Counted from the stretch's first letter, positions 30,988-39,430 are shown. The stretch: DNA of 64,000 bases from UBA2211 sp049302755 (GCA_049302755.1 JBAQMK010000004.1:39934-103933), one strand, 5' to 3'. Notes: a model not told the origin generated them from the letters alone. Made by a program: numbers and translations.

Positions 30988-31893
30988 TTAGAGATAGTTG
31001 CGTTTTAATGGATAAGCTGCTTCCAGCTTTTTTGCAACTAGTTCATAACTCCATTTAATTTTTCCCATGTCTTTGTTTTGTCGGAACAATTCCTTGCTGA
31101 GTTCCTGCCATTTGGAGGTTCTCAGTCTCCAGCTGTCATTATCAATGACATCGGCGACGAGCAATTCTCCGTCTGGTCCGATTCCGAACTCAATCTTGAA
31201 ATCAATGAGACGCAGATTGAGAAGAATCAACGCATCCTCAAGGATGAGGAATGTTTTGCGGGCAATGCCTTCAATCTCTTCGATTGACACTCGGTCCGGT
31301 AGAATATCTTCTGGAGAGAGCGTGCAAAGGAACGAGAAAGAATTAGTGCTCGGCAGCTTGGGATGATTGATTACCCAGTCCAAAGACTTGGGATTAATAA
31401 TCAGTGGATCATCAATCGGCTTGCCAGTCTTCTGATCAACCAGTTTTTCGATTTCTTTTCCTTTTTTGGAAAGAACGACTCCTCCTGTGGTCTTCAAGAA
31501 AAACTCGACATACGGTTCATCGAACTTTGCAGGAATCTTGCCCGAATTTTCAAGCCAAGGATTGCGCAAAAGAATACTGCCAACGGCATACCTTCTTCCC
31601 ACGACTTCAAGAGGAATCATTTGGCATTTCTTTGCCAAAAATTTGGTCTCGCTGATTCTCTTCTGATAAGCAACGGGTATCCCGGCGCTTTTCAAAAGTT
31701 CAAAGTTGATGCAAGTAATGGTCGTCGACAATTTTGCTTTGTCGATCATTTTTCTTGTTTGTGTCGGATCATCATTTTTGGTGATATCATCTTTGTTTTC
31801 GATGATTACCAAATCGTCGTTTTTAACGACCCCATAGACCTTCTTGGTCTTCCCTTCGTTCAGTAGTTTTCCTTCTTTGGTCAAGATAGCCAC
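30988..31893 (-). CDS. purC: SAICAR synthase, solitary
   Basis: 301-aa phosphoribosylaminoimidazole-succinocarboxamide synthase (step of IMP synthesis). The start is GTG at 31893 with a modest AAGG site. Motifs: LLNEGKTKKVYGV, IPLEVVGRRYAVGSILLRNPW, LRLIDFKIEFGIGPDGELLVADVIDNDSWRL. The length is of the longer eukaryote-like or archaeal kind. No other purine gene is nearby, and it is more GC-rich than its neighbours, so it looks like an isolated, possibly acquired gene. No clear terminator hairpin follows it. Confidence 0.93.
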   Translation of the reverse strand: MAILTKEGKLLNEGKTKKVYGVVKNDDLVIIENKDDITKNDDPTQTRKMIDKAKLSTTITCINFELLKSAGIPVAYQKRISETKFLAKKCQMIPLEVVGRRYAVGSILLRNPWLENSGKIPAKFDEPYVEFFLKTTGGVVLSKKGKEIEKLVDQKTGKPIDDPLIINPKSLDWVINHPKLPSTNSFSFLCTLSPEDILPDRVSIEEIEGIARKTFLILEDALILLNLRLIDFKIEFGIGPDGELLVADVIDNDSWRLRTSKWQELSKELFRQNKDMGKIKWSYELVAKKLEAAYPLKRNYL

Positions 31894-31935
31894 CTAGCCC
31901 TTCAACGTATTAAATTGTGTTAAAAAGCTGTCTAT

Positions 31936-31963
31936 ACTATACTATTAATTAAAAAGTTGTCAA
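31936..31963 (-). promoter_or_regulatory. Predicted purC promoter
   Basis: Minus strand TTGACA (31958-31963), 16-nt spacer, TATAGT (31936-31941). Confidence 0.65.
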
Positions 31964-31970
31964 TAAAAAA

Positions 31971-31998
31971 AGAGGGTTAGCATTAGCTTAATTCCTCT
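31971..31998 (-). terminator. Terminator containing the stop of the 231-aa gene
   Basis: Outer stem AGAGG / CCTCT and a short inner AGC/GCT stem whose loop holds the TAA stop, followed by seven T leftward. Confidence 0.7.
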
Positions 31999-32678
31999 AT
32001 TTCTTTTTTGTATACGCTGGGTGGAAAAATCCTCTCAGCCAGATATTTAGAGTCTTTAATTAATTCACTCCCCTTAAAAATACTGGCAGTTTGAGGGGTG
32101 ATACCTTCCCCTACCCAAACGGGAACGATTTCCTTGCTTTCTTCGTCGATCTCCATTCCGAGACCAATTTCGAAATATCTTAAATTAAGATTTCTTGATT
32201 TAAAATAATTATTGATAATCTCAGCGGCAGAAAGAGTCCTTTCGGTTGCATCGAGAAGAAAATGAGCTGGATTCACCCTGTATTGTTTGTGAAGCGAAAG
32301 CCAATTTTTTAAAACACTAACCGCTTCATAGAATTTCAGTGTCTTGTCGGTTTGAAAAATACAATCGTCTCCTGACAAGACACAACTGATAGGTATTTTA
32401 TCAACCCTCCTAACAAAAAGAACTCTTCCCAGATGAACCATCCGGTCCTCACCTGTGATCTCGCTTAAAGCGACAATTCTTGATTGAGAAGATTCTTCAA
32501 TATTGTTTCTGATTCTCTTCCTCACCAGGCTTTTGGTAAACACGGTGAGCGCTCTCATAGCAATACCATCTCCGTTCGTGTATTCTTTTAAAACAAAACT
32601 TTCGACTGTTTTAGAATGATTCGGAGTCGTGTAGTAACGGCAAAATTGATCTTTACCGATAAGAGTAAGGTTTTCCAT
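31983..32678 (-). CDS. Uncharacterised 231-residue protein
   Basis: Starts at ATG 32678 with GAGG 5 nt upstream. Soluble alpha/beta composition; segments include ENLTLIGKDQFCRYYTT, SEITGEDRMVHLGRVLFVRRVDK and EIGLGMEIDEESKEIVPVWVGEG. No family recognised. The leader carries a perfect 17-nt hairpin 12 nt before the SD. It is a solitary unit between purC and obgE; balanced base composition sets it apart from obgE. An enzyme or a nucleotide-binding protein cannot be argued from motifs. Confidence 0.8.
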   Translation of the reverse strand: MENLTLIGKDQFCRYYTTPNHSKTVESFVLKEYTNGDGIAMRALTVFTKSLVRKRIRNNIEESSQSRIVALSEITGEDRMVHLGRVLFVRRVDKIPISCVLSGDDCIFQTDKTLKFYEAVSVLKNWLSLHKQYRVNPAHFLLDATERTLSAAEIINNYFKSRNLNLRYFEIGLGMEIDEESKEIVPVWVGEGITPQTASIFKGSELIKDSKYLAERIFPPSVYKKEIEELS

Positions 32679-32691
32679 AATGACCTCTATT

Positions 32692-32708
32692 CAGTTCTCA
32701 AAGAACTG
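32692..32708 (-). repeat. Perfect hairpin in the leader of the 231-aa gene
   Basis: Inverted repeat CAGTTCT / AGAACTG around a 3-nt loop, just upstream of the GAGG site and immediately after a TATATAGT box; could be an operator or mRNA 5' stabiliser. Confidence 0.55.
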
Positions 32709-32742
32709 ACTATATAATCTATATAACAATTATAATAAAAAA

Positions 32743-32761
32743 GCAACGGACTTGCCGTTAC
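32743..32761 (-). terminator. obgE terminator overlapping its stop
   Basis: 7-bp stem GTAACGG / CCGTTGC (one G-U), 5-nt loop, six T leftward; the TAA stop lies in the 5' arm. Confidence 0.85.
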
Positions 32762-33711
32762 TTCTTTTTCATTATCTCGTTTAGTATTTCTTTGACTTTT
32801 TCAATGCTGTCGTAATCGTAAATGGAAATCGGAATCTTCTTCTTTCTCCACTTACTCATTCTTTCTTTTAAAACATCTTTATCCACCATATCGGTCTTAG
32901 TGATGAAAATATATTCTTCTTTTTTCAATAATTCGGAATTGTAATCTCCCAGTTCTTTTTTAATCGTTTCGTAATCTTTTTTGAAGTCTTCCGATTCGGC
33001 CGAAATCAAGTGGAATAATATTTTAGTTCTTTCCACGTGTCTCAAAAATTTAATTCCCAATCCTTTTCCTTCCGAAGCTCCTTCAATCAATCCAGGAATA
33101 TCGGCTAAAATTAAATCATAATAAACTCCCAAATGAGGCTCCAAGGTTGTAAAAGGATAATTAGCGACCTTGGGATTAGCATTGGTCAATTCTTTTAATA
33201 GGCTGGATTTGCCAACATTAGGCAACCCGATAAAACCGACATCGGCAATCATTTTCAATTCCAATCTTAAAGCATAAGCTTCTCCTTTGATTCCCGGCTG
33301 ACATTGCATCGGAGTCGTATTAGTTGAAGATCGAAAAAGAAAATTACCTCGACCTCCTTTTCCTCCTTTGGCAATTAAAACCGGCTCACCGATTTTAACA
33401 ATTTCTATTTTTTCATTTTTGTCTAGATTATAAACTACGGTTCCAACTGGAATCTTAAAAATAACATCTTTGCCGTTCGGTCCGTCAACAAACTCTCCCT
33501 TGCCGTTTCCTCCGTCTTCCGCCTGAACCGCTTTTTTAAAACGAAATTGTTTTAAAGCGCTTAAATCAGAAACTCCGACAAAGTAAAAACTGCCTCCTTC
33601 TCCTCCGGAGCCCCCAGTCGGACCCAAGGCAAATCTACTCTTCTGGAATGCGACGCATCCCTTGCCTCCGTTTCCCGCTCTCACTCTAATTGTTACATCA
33701 TCTATAAGCAT
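32758..33711 (-). CDS. obgE: Obg GTPase
   Basis: 317-aa ribosome-assembly GTPase. The Gly-rich Obg fold spans residues 1-155 (GGNGGKGCVAF-type repeats, GPTGGSGGEGG, GGKGGRGN). The G domain follows with G1 GLPNVGKSSLLKEL, switch-I region NYPFTTLEPHLG, G3 ADIPGLIEGASEGKGLG and G4 TKTD. The C-terminal OCT domain is absent, as is common in reduced genomes. A weak TTGATT-17-TAGTGT box ends 6 nt before the ATG, matching the leaderless pattern. Confidence 0.97.
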   Translation of the reverse strand: MLIDDVTIRVRAGNGGKGCVAFQKSRFALGPTGGSGGEGGSFYFVGVSDLSALKQFRFKKAVQAEDGGNGKGEFVDGPNGKDVIFKIPVGTVVYNLDKNEKIEIVKIGEPVLIAKGGKGGRGNFLFRSSTNTTPMQCQPGIKGEAYALRLELKMIADVGFIGLPNVGKSSLLKELTNANPKVANYPFTTLEPHLGVYYDLILADIPGLIEGASEGKGLGIKFLRHVERTKILFHLISAESEDFKKDYETIKKELGDYNSELLKKEEYIFITKTDMVDKDVLKERMSKWRKKKIPISIYDYDSIEKVKEILNEIMKKK

Positions 33712-33717
33712 ATGTTT

Positions 33718-33746
33718 ACACTAACCTAAATAAGCCCATAAATCAA
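33718..33746 (-). promoter_or_regulatory. Possible obgE promoter (leaderless type)
   Basis: Minus strand TTGATT (33741-33746), 17-nt spacer, TAGTGT (33718-33723), 6 nt to ATG. The -10 is a weak match. Confidence 0.35.
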
Positions 33747-33787
33747 ATGAAAAGATGGTTAAACTAAAACTTAGTAAAATATTTTTA

Positions 33788-35050
33788 TTATAAAAATCTC
33801 AAAAAATAAATAATAAATAACACCGCGGAAGCTATCCACAAACAATAAGCACACTTAATATAATAGCTACCCTTTACCCCGCCTTCTTTTTTTCCTTTCC
33901 TCCAGGACATATAACCAAGGATAGCAAGGATTATTGCTAAAATAGGCCAAATATTATCGCCGAACCAAGCAGGAAGCGCTGATGCTAAAGATGCCATATT
34001 AAAAGCACTGCTTAATACTTTTTCTTGATTTTCTGTATTTGTTAAATCTTGTAAACCGTTGCCATCTTCGCCATTTACCGGCTCATTTGAACCAGATTGC
34101 CCTCCTGTATTTATCGAAAATCCTCCTGTGACACCACCCGTTGTTGATTGAGAATCATCATTTGAATCTTCTCCAATTTCTATTTTAGAATGATCCGCCA
34201 CGAAACTATATTCTCTTCCAATAGTTGCCGGAGAAGCATGAGAAACAACTCTGTAATAATAAGTCTGTCCAAATACTAGATCTGTTAAAGTTACTTTATG
34301 AGAAATTACTTTTTCTAATCCAGAATCATCGCCTGATTTATAAAAAGCATAACCAAAAGATGGTTCACCTTTTGAAAAATCAAAGGTATTCGGTTTGTCG
34401 TCATAAATTACCGCACTAGTTGAAGCATAATTTGTTTGCCAAACTATTTCAACTTCATTCACATCATTAAAAACTTGTTTACTTAGTTCCCCAGTTATAA
34501 TTAAACCGGGAGGAAGATCACCTGATCCGCCACCACCGCCACCTCCGCCATAAATAACTGTGCCGCCACCGCCACCGGGATTATCGGTTGTACCCTCTCC
34601 TTCAAAGCCAACCAGTAAATCAAATCCAACTACCGCGTCTTGGAAAGAATTGTTCGCGTCTGTATCAAAAGACATCTTAAGATCGTACTGTTCTGTTGAA
34701 TTATTACTTACTTGAGACAAATCTACTTCACCGGCCGCAAAAAATTCATTCAACGTACCGCTGAAAACCACGCTCGCACCATGTTTTATTTCTAAATTCA
34801 ACTTTTTAGAGAATTCAGACGGATCGCTTTTATTAATAGCTTCAATGATTGCTTTTTGTTCTCCACCACTCGTATTTGTTATCTTTATAAATCTATCTAT
34901 CGCGCCACCTGGAACGAATGATGCTTCTTTAAAAAGTGGTGTTTGTTCAAACTGAACCTCAAGCCCGGCTGAAAACGCCAAACCAGGCATAACTACAAAA
35001 CCAAATATGATTGCGGAAAACAATGTTTTAAATAATTTCATCTGTTTCAT
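33788..35050 (-). CDS. Secreted, C-terminally anchored surface protein with Fn3-like domain
   Basis: 420 aa. Signal peptide about 1-28 (hydrophobic core then GLAFSAG), a beta-rich N-terminal domain reminiscent of TasA-type accessory proteins (ASFVPGGAIDRFIKITNTSGGEQKAIIEA), a Gly-rich linker (about 158-178), then a fibronectin-III-like domain (VEIVWQTNYASTSAVIYDD ... TDLVFGQTYYYRVVSH). A Ser/Gly/Asn linker leads to a hydrophobic C-terminal helix pair (about 358-418). It overlaps the next upstream gene by 23 nt. Likely anchors or caps the fibre made by the other genes in this operon; inference. Confidence 0.82.
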   Translation of the reverse strand: MKQMKLFKTLFSAIIFGFVVMPGLAFSAGLEVQFEQTPLFKEASFVPGGAIDRFIKITNTSGGEQKAIIEAINKSDPSEFSKKLNLEIKHGASVVFSGTLNEFFAAGEVDLSQVSNNSTEQYDLKMSFDTDANNSFQDAVVGFDLLVGFEGEGTTDNPGGGGGTVIYGGGGGGGGSGDLPPGLIITGELSKQVFNDVNEVEIVWQTNYASTSAVIYDDKPNTFDFSKGEPSFGYAFYKSGDDSGLEKVISHKVTLTDLVFGQTYYYRVVSHASPATIGREYSFVADHSKIEIGEDSNDDSQSTTGGVTGGFSINTGGQSGSNEPVNGEDGNGLQDLTNTENQEKVLSSAFNMASLASALPAWFGDNIWPILAIILAILGYMSWRKGKKEGGVKGSYYIKCAYCLWIASAVLFIIYFLRFL

Positions 35051-36524
35051 TTAATGTAATATTATTTTGATCTGTGTTAGCGCCATCAGTGTTTGTGTCT
35101 CCTGAATCTTGCGCTCCATCATCTGTTATTTGATTTTCCAATACTATCTCTGGTTCTGAGTTGTCATCAGTTCCTTCTTCTTGATCCTCTAAAACTAGCG
35201 GCTCTTCTGGTTTTATTTCAGCAGTCTCTGGCGTATCGACAACTTCATCAACTCCTTCATTATTCTCCTCTTCTTCAATTGGAGGTGTTTCTGATAGCAT
35301 TAAACTACCTGACGGTTCAGACATTAACAACAAACCATCATCTTGCCCTATTTCCAAATCCGGAACATATTCTTTTTCAGCTAATAATTCCTGTTCTCTT
35401 TCAATAAAGGATGCTAAATCGGCATCCGATTCGTCTGATAAGTTGCGATCATTTGGAGTTCCAAGGTTAAATAGATCTGGATGATCCCAATAGGGTCTTG
35501 TACCTAACAATTCAAGACAGGTATGCCAGCTTGATTCATTGGCACCATTACCCGGAATATCGTTTCTTTCCATTGAAAGATGGAAGAATAAACGTTCAAA
35601 ACCGGCAGCGGGCAAACCATTGCCATCGTCCGCTGTATCAATCAAGTTAGAAGAGTTGTTCCAGTCCGCTTTATATACTTTTATTTGCAAATTAGCATCA
35701 CGTAAATCAACGTTTGTATCAATTAGATTTGGAGTAATGCTAATTCTAGAATCACTTTCGCTGAAACGGGATATTAAGAAAAATCCATTTGCCGGAATTA
35801 CTGTTCCATTTGGAATTGTAAGCATCAAAACTTCTTGTTTAGTGAATCCGTATCCAATTAATTTAGTGATTTGAAATCCTGAAATATCCAAATCATATGA
35901 TGTAGTATTTTTTAATTCTATCCATTCATCTTTACTCTTCAGATAACTACCCATCCACATCAATTCGTTTATAACAATGTCACCCGGATTGATTATCCAC
36001 TTATCGCTTGTTACGGTAGAAGAAATTCTTTTTTCATCAACAAAACCACCGGAAGTTAATCCTTTTTGACTAGCCTTGAAAACTAATTCAAAAGAACAGC
36101 TTTTGTTTTGCCACTCGGCGGCATCAGAAATAAGTTCGGCTGAAAATATTTCGCTTGGCTTTACAGAAAAATCTATTTTATCGGTTAAAAAGCTTGTTAA
36201 ATCTTGGGGTGTATTAGTTGTATCATCCTTCAAATTCAAATTACTACATAGATCGCCGGAAACGTTTTCCACACTAACAGTATAAACAAAATCAATTGTG
36301 CCAGCTTTTTCTAATTCAATTGTCCTTATACTAGGAACACCTGGTTTTACTTTCGGAGCAAAATCTGACGAATCCTTTAGATTAATCTTCAATGTTCCGG
36401 TTACAATCTTTGATTCCGATGCCTCTGTATCAGAATAATGGGCATACACAGGAAAAACAAAAGATAAGCAAGCAATAAAGCTGACTGTCAGGCAAACTAT
36501 TATTTTGTTTATTTCTCTTTTCAT
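35028..36524 (-). CDS. Secreted SipW-substrate-like protein with lamin-tail domain
   Basis: 498 aa. The N-terminal hydrophobic helix is followed by HYSDTEASESKIVTGTLKINL, the wording seen after cleavage sites of TasA/camelysin-type SipW substrates. Residues about 175-300 form a lamin-tail-like domain (DIVINELMWMGSYLKSKDEWIELKNTT ... DLDISGFQIT ... IPANGFFLISRF). The last ~100 residues are extremely acidic and repetitive (Glu/Asp/Thr/Asn). No C-terminal membrane helix. Overlaps sipW by 4 nt. Possible DNA-, cation- or partner-binding surface protein. Confidence 0.82.
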   Translation of the reverse strand: MKREINKIIVCLTVSFIACLSFVFPVYAHYSDTEASESKIVTGTLKINLKDSSDFAPKVKPGVPSIRTIELEKAGTIDFVYTVSVENVSGDLCSNLNLKDDTTNTPQDLTSFLTDKIDFSVKPSEIFSAELISDAAEWQNKSCSFELVFKASQKGLTSGGFVDEKRISSTVTSDKWIINPGDIVINELMWMGSYLKSKDEWIELKNTTSYDLDISGFQITKLIGYGFTKQEVLMLTIPNGTVIPANGFFLISRFSESDSRISITPNLIDTNVDLRDANLQIKVYKADWNNSSNLIDTADDGNGLPAAGFERLFFHLSMERNDIPGNGANESSWHTCLELLGTRPYWDHPDLFNLGTPNDRNLSDESDADLASFIEREQELLAEKEYVPDLEIGQDDGLLLMSEPSGSLMLSETPPIEEEENNEGVDEVVDTPETAEIKPEEPLVLEDQEEGTDDNSEPEIVLENQITDDGAQDSGDTNTDGANTDQNNITLNETDEII

Positions 36525-37036
36525 AATGTGGTTTCTTGTTTTTTCGTTTTAATTTCTTTTCTAATTTGCATTAATTGATCTCCGATAATTATAAATACTG
36601 GGACAATGATAATTAAGATAAAGCCAATGGGTTTTTTAATAAAATCAACTACATAACCAAGGAACGGAATGGAAAATAAAACCTTACCCTCAATTATATT
36701 CTTGGAAACTAATGCTTGGTCAACAGAATCATTAGCATCTCCTTTGGTGATATAATAAGGAACTCCTGAATTGACTTGCATGTCTTTAATTCTATGCGTA
36801 GTCGGTATTTGATTTTTGCCAGTTTTCCCAAAAGTGATGATATCACCAATCTTATAATCACTAAAAGGTTTGATAACCACTATACTGCCGGTATGAATAG
36901 CTGGCTCCATAGAACCGGATAACACAGACAAAACTTTGAAATCACCAATCAAAGAAAATGTGGAAAGAATTAATAATACCGCTACGATAATAATAATTCC
37001 TAAAATAATATTATATAAATATTCAAAAATTTTCAT
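36521..37036 (-). CDS. sipW: SipW/archaeal-type signal peptidase I
   Basis: 171-aa membrane peptidase. An N-terminal helix (about 8-30), catalytic Ser42 in VLSGSMEPAIHTGS, His81 in PTTHRIKDM in the place where ordinary bacterial enzymes have Lys, and Asp residues in TKGDANDSVD (100-106). A C-terminal helix is near 130-155. The Ser/His arrangement is the ER/SipW type, which in Bacillus processes TasA and TapA. Flanked on both sides by genes whose products carry SipW-type leader regions, so it is the dedicated processing enzyme of this operon. Confidence 0.92.
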   Translation of the reverse strand: MKIFEYLYNIILGIIIIVAVLLILSTFSLIGDFKVLSVLSGSMEPAIHTGSIVVIKPFSDYKIGDIITFGKTGKNQIPTTHRIKDMQVNSGVPYYITKGDANDSVDQALVSKNIIEGKVLFSIPFLGYVVDFIKKPIGFILIIIVPVFIIIGDQLMQIRKEIKTKKQETTL

Positions 37037-37146
37037 TTGGTTGATTTTTATTACCCCTCTAAAACTTTTATAATCCCTCCCATTTTAAGAATGAGAAGGA
37101 CTAAAAAGTTTTAAACTTTTACGAAAACTTAATAAGTTTTTCCCGG
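37037..37146 (-). promoter_or_regulatory. Hairpin-rich spacer between the major fibre genes and sipW
   Basis: 110 nt with three successive stems on the minus strand: AAAACTT/AAGTTTT, AAAAGTT/AACTTTT and CTCATT/AATGGG. None has a long T-run right after it. It could attenuate transcription or protect the upstream mRNA so that fibre subunits exceed peptidase. Confidence 0.5.
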
Positions 37147-38358
37147 TTATTCTTCTGATGCAATAGGAGTATTAGAACAATCAAAGTTTGGATTGTTCCT
37201 CCACTGTTCTGCATAAGTTGTTAATGTTGCACTTAAAGTATCTCCTTGTGCCTCATTACCAACACTTGAACCGTCACAACTAATAGTGTCACCACTTATT
37301 GTTTGTGTACCAAAACACCATGCTAAACCAATATATTGCGTAGTTCCACCCGTAATTGGAGGTAACCCTTGTTCAGCTAATGCAATATTGGTATCAATTA
37401 AATTTCCATTATGTAAAATGGCTTCACCATCTTGATAAGTTCCATTTTGATTAGCATCATTCCAGATGATTACATTCAAGTCTTCTGAAATATCTTCGTC
37501 AACATCGTCTGACTTTTTAGCATAGAAACAAGACCAAGCGTCATTGCCGTTAACATGTACGCTGATCAAATTAGTTCCGTAATCACCAGGCTTAACATCA
37601 TCAAAGTCAAAGAAAGTATCACCTTCTACTAAATCTTTGGCTTGCCAAAGTTTACAGTTAGTTTTGAAATAATCATCACCACAATTACCATTAATTGTGA
37701 ACTTGTAGATTAGTCCAGCAGGATTTGTCTGATAATTACTGCCTGCTACACCCTTATTTGTAACTACAAATTTCAAAATATTAGTTCCTTGAATGAAATA
37801 AGATGGATTAACGACAATAGAATCAGCAGAAGAATAATTAAATTCTCCGGGATCCTGACCAAGTGGATTTCCGTTTAAATAAACTTGGTAACCGTTATCA
37901 CTAGCCAATGCTAAATTAAGAGTAGCTCCGTTAATTTCTCCCATCCACTCAAAAGTGTTCTGGAAACCGTAGCTAGTATTAACTTGAGTATCCGCTTGTT
38001 GAGTTTGACTACTTTCCCAAATCCATTTAGCTTCACCAGTAGGATCAAATACGGCTGCTTTTAACCAAACAGGGTGTACCCAAGCTAGAGCTGCTGAATA
38101 CGGAGTTTCTACCGCTACGCCATTTTTTTCCACTACCATGTCATGACCATCAGAACTATATACCTCAACACTACAGGTCTTACAATCCATAATACCGTAG
38201 GTCTGTTTTAGATGATCAATTTTTAAATTCATTGTTCCGGCCACAATTATGTTGCCAGCAGAAGTTTGTGTATCATTGAAATAAGCAATTGTACCGCCGA
38301 TAGCAATCAGCGAAACAAGAGCAATCAAAGAAACACTAGTTAAGATTTTTTTATTCAT
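37147..38358 (-). CDS. TasA/camelysin-like fibre protein with an inserted jelly-roll domain
   Basis: 403 aa. Signal region MNKKILTSVSLIALVSLIAIGGTIAYF then NDTQTSAGNIIVAGTMNLKI, which matches the SipW-cognate class. The TasA-like core is interrupted by about 130 residues (roughly 95-225) that look like a separate beta-sandwich: KWIWESSQTQQADT, LNLALASDNGYQVYLNGNPL, IQGTNILKFVVTNKG. After it the core resumes with FFDFDDVKPGDYGTNLISVHVNGNDAWSC, which parallels the 260-aa neighbour (FFNYNDVKPGDVGENTISLHINNNPAWVC). The insert may be a ligand- or glycan-binding head; inference. Confidence 0.85.
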   Translation of the reverse strand: MNKKILTSVSLIALVSLIAIGGTIAYFNDTQTSAGNIIVAGTMNLKIDHLKQTYGIMDCKTCSVEVYSSDGHDMVVEKNGVAVETPYSAALAWVHPVWLKAAVFDPTGEAKWIWESSQTQQADTQVNTSYGFQNTFEWMGEINGATLNLALASDNGYQVYLNGNPLGQDPGEFNYSSADSIVVNPSYFIQGTNILKFVVTNKGVAGSNYQTNPAGLIYKFTINGNCGDDYFKTNCKLWQAKDLVEGDTFFDFDDVKPGDYGTNLISVHVNGNDAWSCFYAKKSDDVDEDISEDLNVIIWNDANQNGTYQDGEAILHNGNLIDTNIALAEQGLPPITGGTTQYIGLAWCFGTQTISGDTISCDGSSVGNEAQGDTLSATLTTYAEQWRNNPNFDCSNTPIASEE

Positions 38359-38405
38359 ATTTTTCGTCTCTTTTAAACTTTTCTAATTTCTAATTAAAAA
38401 TTTTA

Positions 38406-39188
38406 TTATTCTACAGGTTCACAAGTATAACTTGCATTATTTCTTGATTGAACTGCGGTAAAAGTAATATCTCCCTGGATGCTGTCTCCTTGAATTTCAT
38501 TTTCTACATCTGCAGGAACTGTCCATTTTACTCCAATACAAGTCTTATCTAAAGGATCATCACTTCCAGGAATCGGTTGTCCGCCATTTTGGCTGTCAGC
38601 AATCGCCCAGCTTAATTCACTAGCCGGCTGATTAGTAACAACAACGGTTTCGGTATCATCTAAATCATTCTCACAATCAGAATCTCTCCAAACTGTGAAA
38701 AGTAAATTATTTTTTAATTCACCTGTTGTTTCAGTTTCACAATCAGAATCATCTTTCATTTCCGCGTTATTAGCACAACCATTCTCTTTGGCCTCTAAAT
38801 TAGAAATAGAAGCACAAACCCAGGCTGGGTTGTTGTTAATATGTAAACTGATGGTGTTTTCTCCTACATCGCCCGGTTTGACGTCATTATAATTAAAAAA
38901 TAAATTATCTGAGGTAAGTGATTTTGCTAACCAAGTACAAGAACAAGCTGTTCCAATCATGCTTGGTTCAGCAACTGTAGTTGATTCATCTTCATCCGCT
39001 GCCCATAAATTACTAGCACAGATCATGCCATTGTAATGGCAAGTACTACCAACCTCTAAAGATAAATTGCCCGCTGTAATTATATTGCCGATACTAGCTT
39101 GTGTACTAGTAAAATAAGCTGCTGTTGTTCCAATACCAATAGCAGCAACAACTGCAATAATACCTAAACTAACTAATATTTTATTCAT
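38406..39188 (-). CDS. TasA/camelysin-like fibre protein, minimal form
   Basis: 260 aa. Leader MNKILVSLGIIAVVAAIGIGTTAAYF followed by TSTQASIGNIITAGNLSLEV is the typical SipW-dependent signal. The mature part has FFNYNDVKPGDVGENTISLHINNNPAWVCASI and several Cys (about ten), suggesting disulphides outside the cell. First gene of the fibre operon, about 208 nt downstream of the predicted transcription start. Probably the major subunit by analogy with TasA of Bacillus, where a small camelysin-domain protein polymerises; polymerisation here is inference. Confidence 0.88.
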   Translation of the reverse strand: MNKILVSLGIIAVVAAIGIGTTAAYFTSTQASIGNIITAGNLSLEVGSTCHYNGMICASNLWAADEDESTTVAEPSMIGTACSCTWLAKSLTSDNLFFNYNDVKPGDVGENTISLHINNNPAWVCASISNLEAKENGCANNAEMKDDSDCETETTGELKNNLLFTVWRDSDCENDLDDTETVVVTNQPASELSWAIADSQNGGQPIPGSDDPLDKTCIGVKWTVPADVENEIQGDSIQGDITFTAVQSRNNASYTCEPVE

Positions 39189-39400
39189 GTTATTAAATTA
39201 TTATATATCCTTATTGAACTTACCGACCTTTTAGGTTTTTATACACACTGTTTCCAGCGTGGAAAGAACTCAAAACTAAACCCCATAAAACAAACGAACG
39301 AACCCCATTCGCGGAATCCGTTCTTTAACACTAAGTTATAGATTGTATCTTGTTTTGCCTATAATTCATAAATAATAAATCTATCCATGACTTCTGCCTA
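39189..39400 (-). ncRNA. Structured ~200-nt leader of the fibre operon (candidate riboregulator)
   Basis: The transcript from the promoter at 39402-39430 would run ~208 nt before the first ATG, in a genome where most mRNAs look leaderless. It holds a nested hairpin GAACG...ATTC-CGC-GAAT...CGTTC (39301-39330 region), a 7-bp stem with a GAAA tetraloop CACGCTG/CAGTGTG (39244-39261), an alternative stem TTTCC/GGAAA using the same bases, a direct repeat ATGGGGTT, and ACCT/AGGT near 39225-39235. A 9-codon ORF lies near its 5' end. No known riboswitch class recognised. Confidence 0.5.
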
Positions 39401-39401
39401 A

Positions 39402-39430
39402 ATATTAAAGACTTTAAAAACTTTTGTCAA
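39402..39430 (-). promoter_or_regulatory. Predicted promoter of the fibre operon
   Basis: Minus strand TTGACA (39425-39430), 17-nt spacer, TAATAT (39402-39407). Ten bp upstream of the -35 lies the palindrome ATGCACATGCAT (39440-39451), a candidate operator. Bases 39452-39556 up to rarA hold only AT-rich sequence with a weak hairpin (AACC/GGTT, near 39505) that may end rarA transcripts. Confidence 0.65.

Noticed and set aside
35093..35407. 104-codon plus-strand ORF
   Set aside because: Antisense to the repetitive acidic tail of the lamin-tail protein; a shadow of its Glu/Asp codons.
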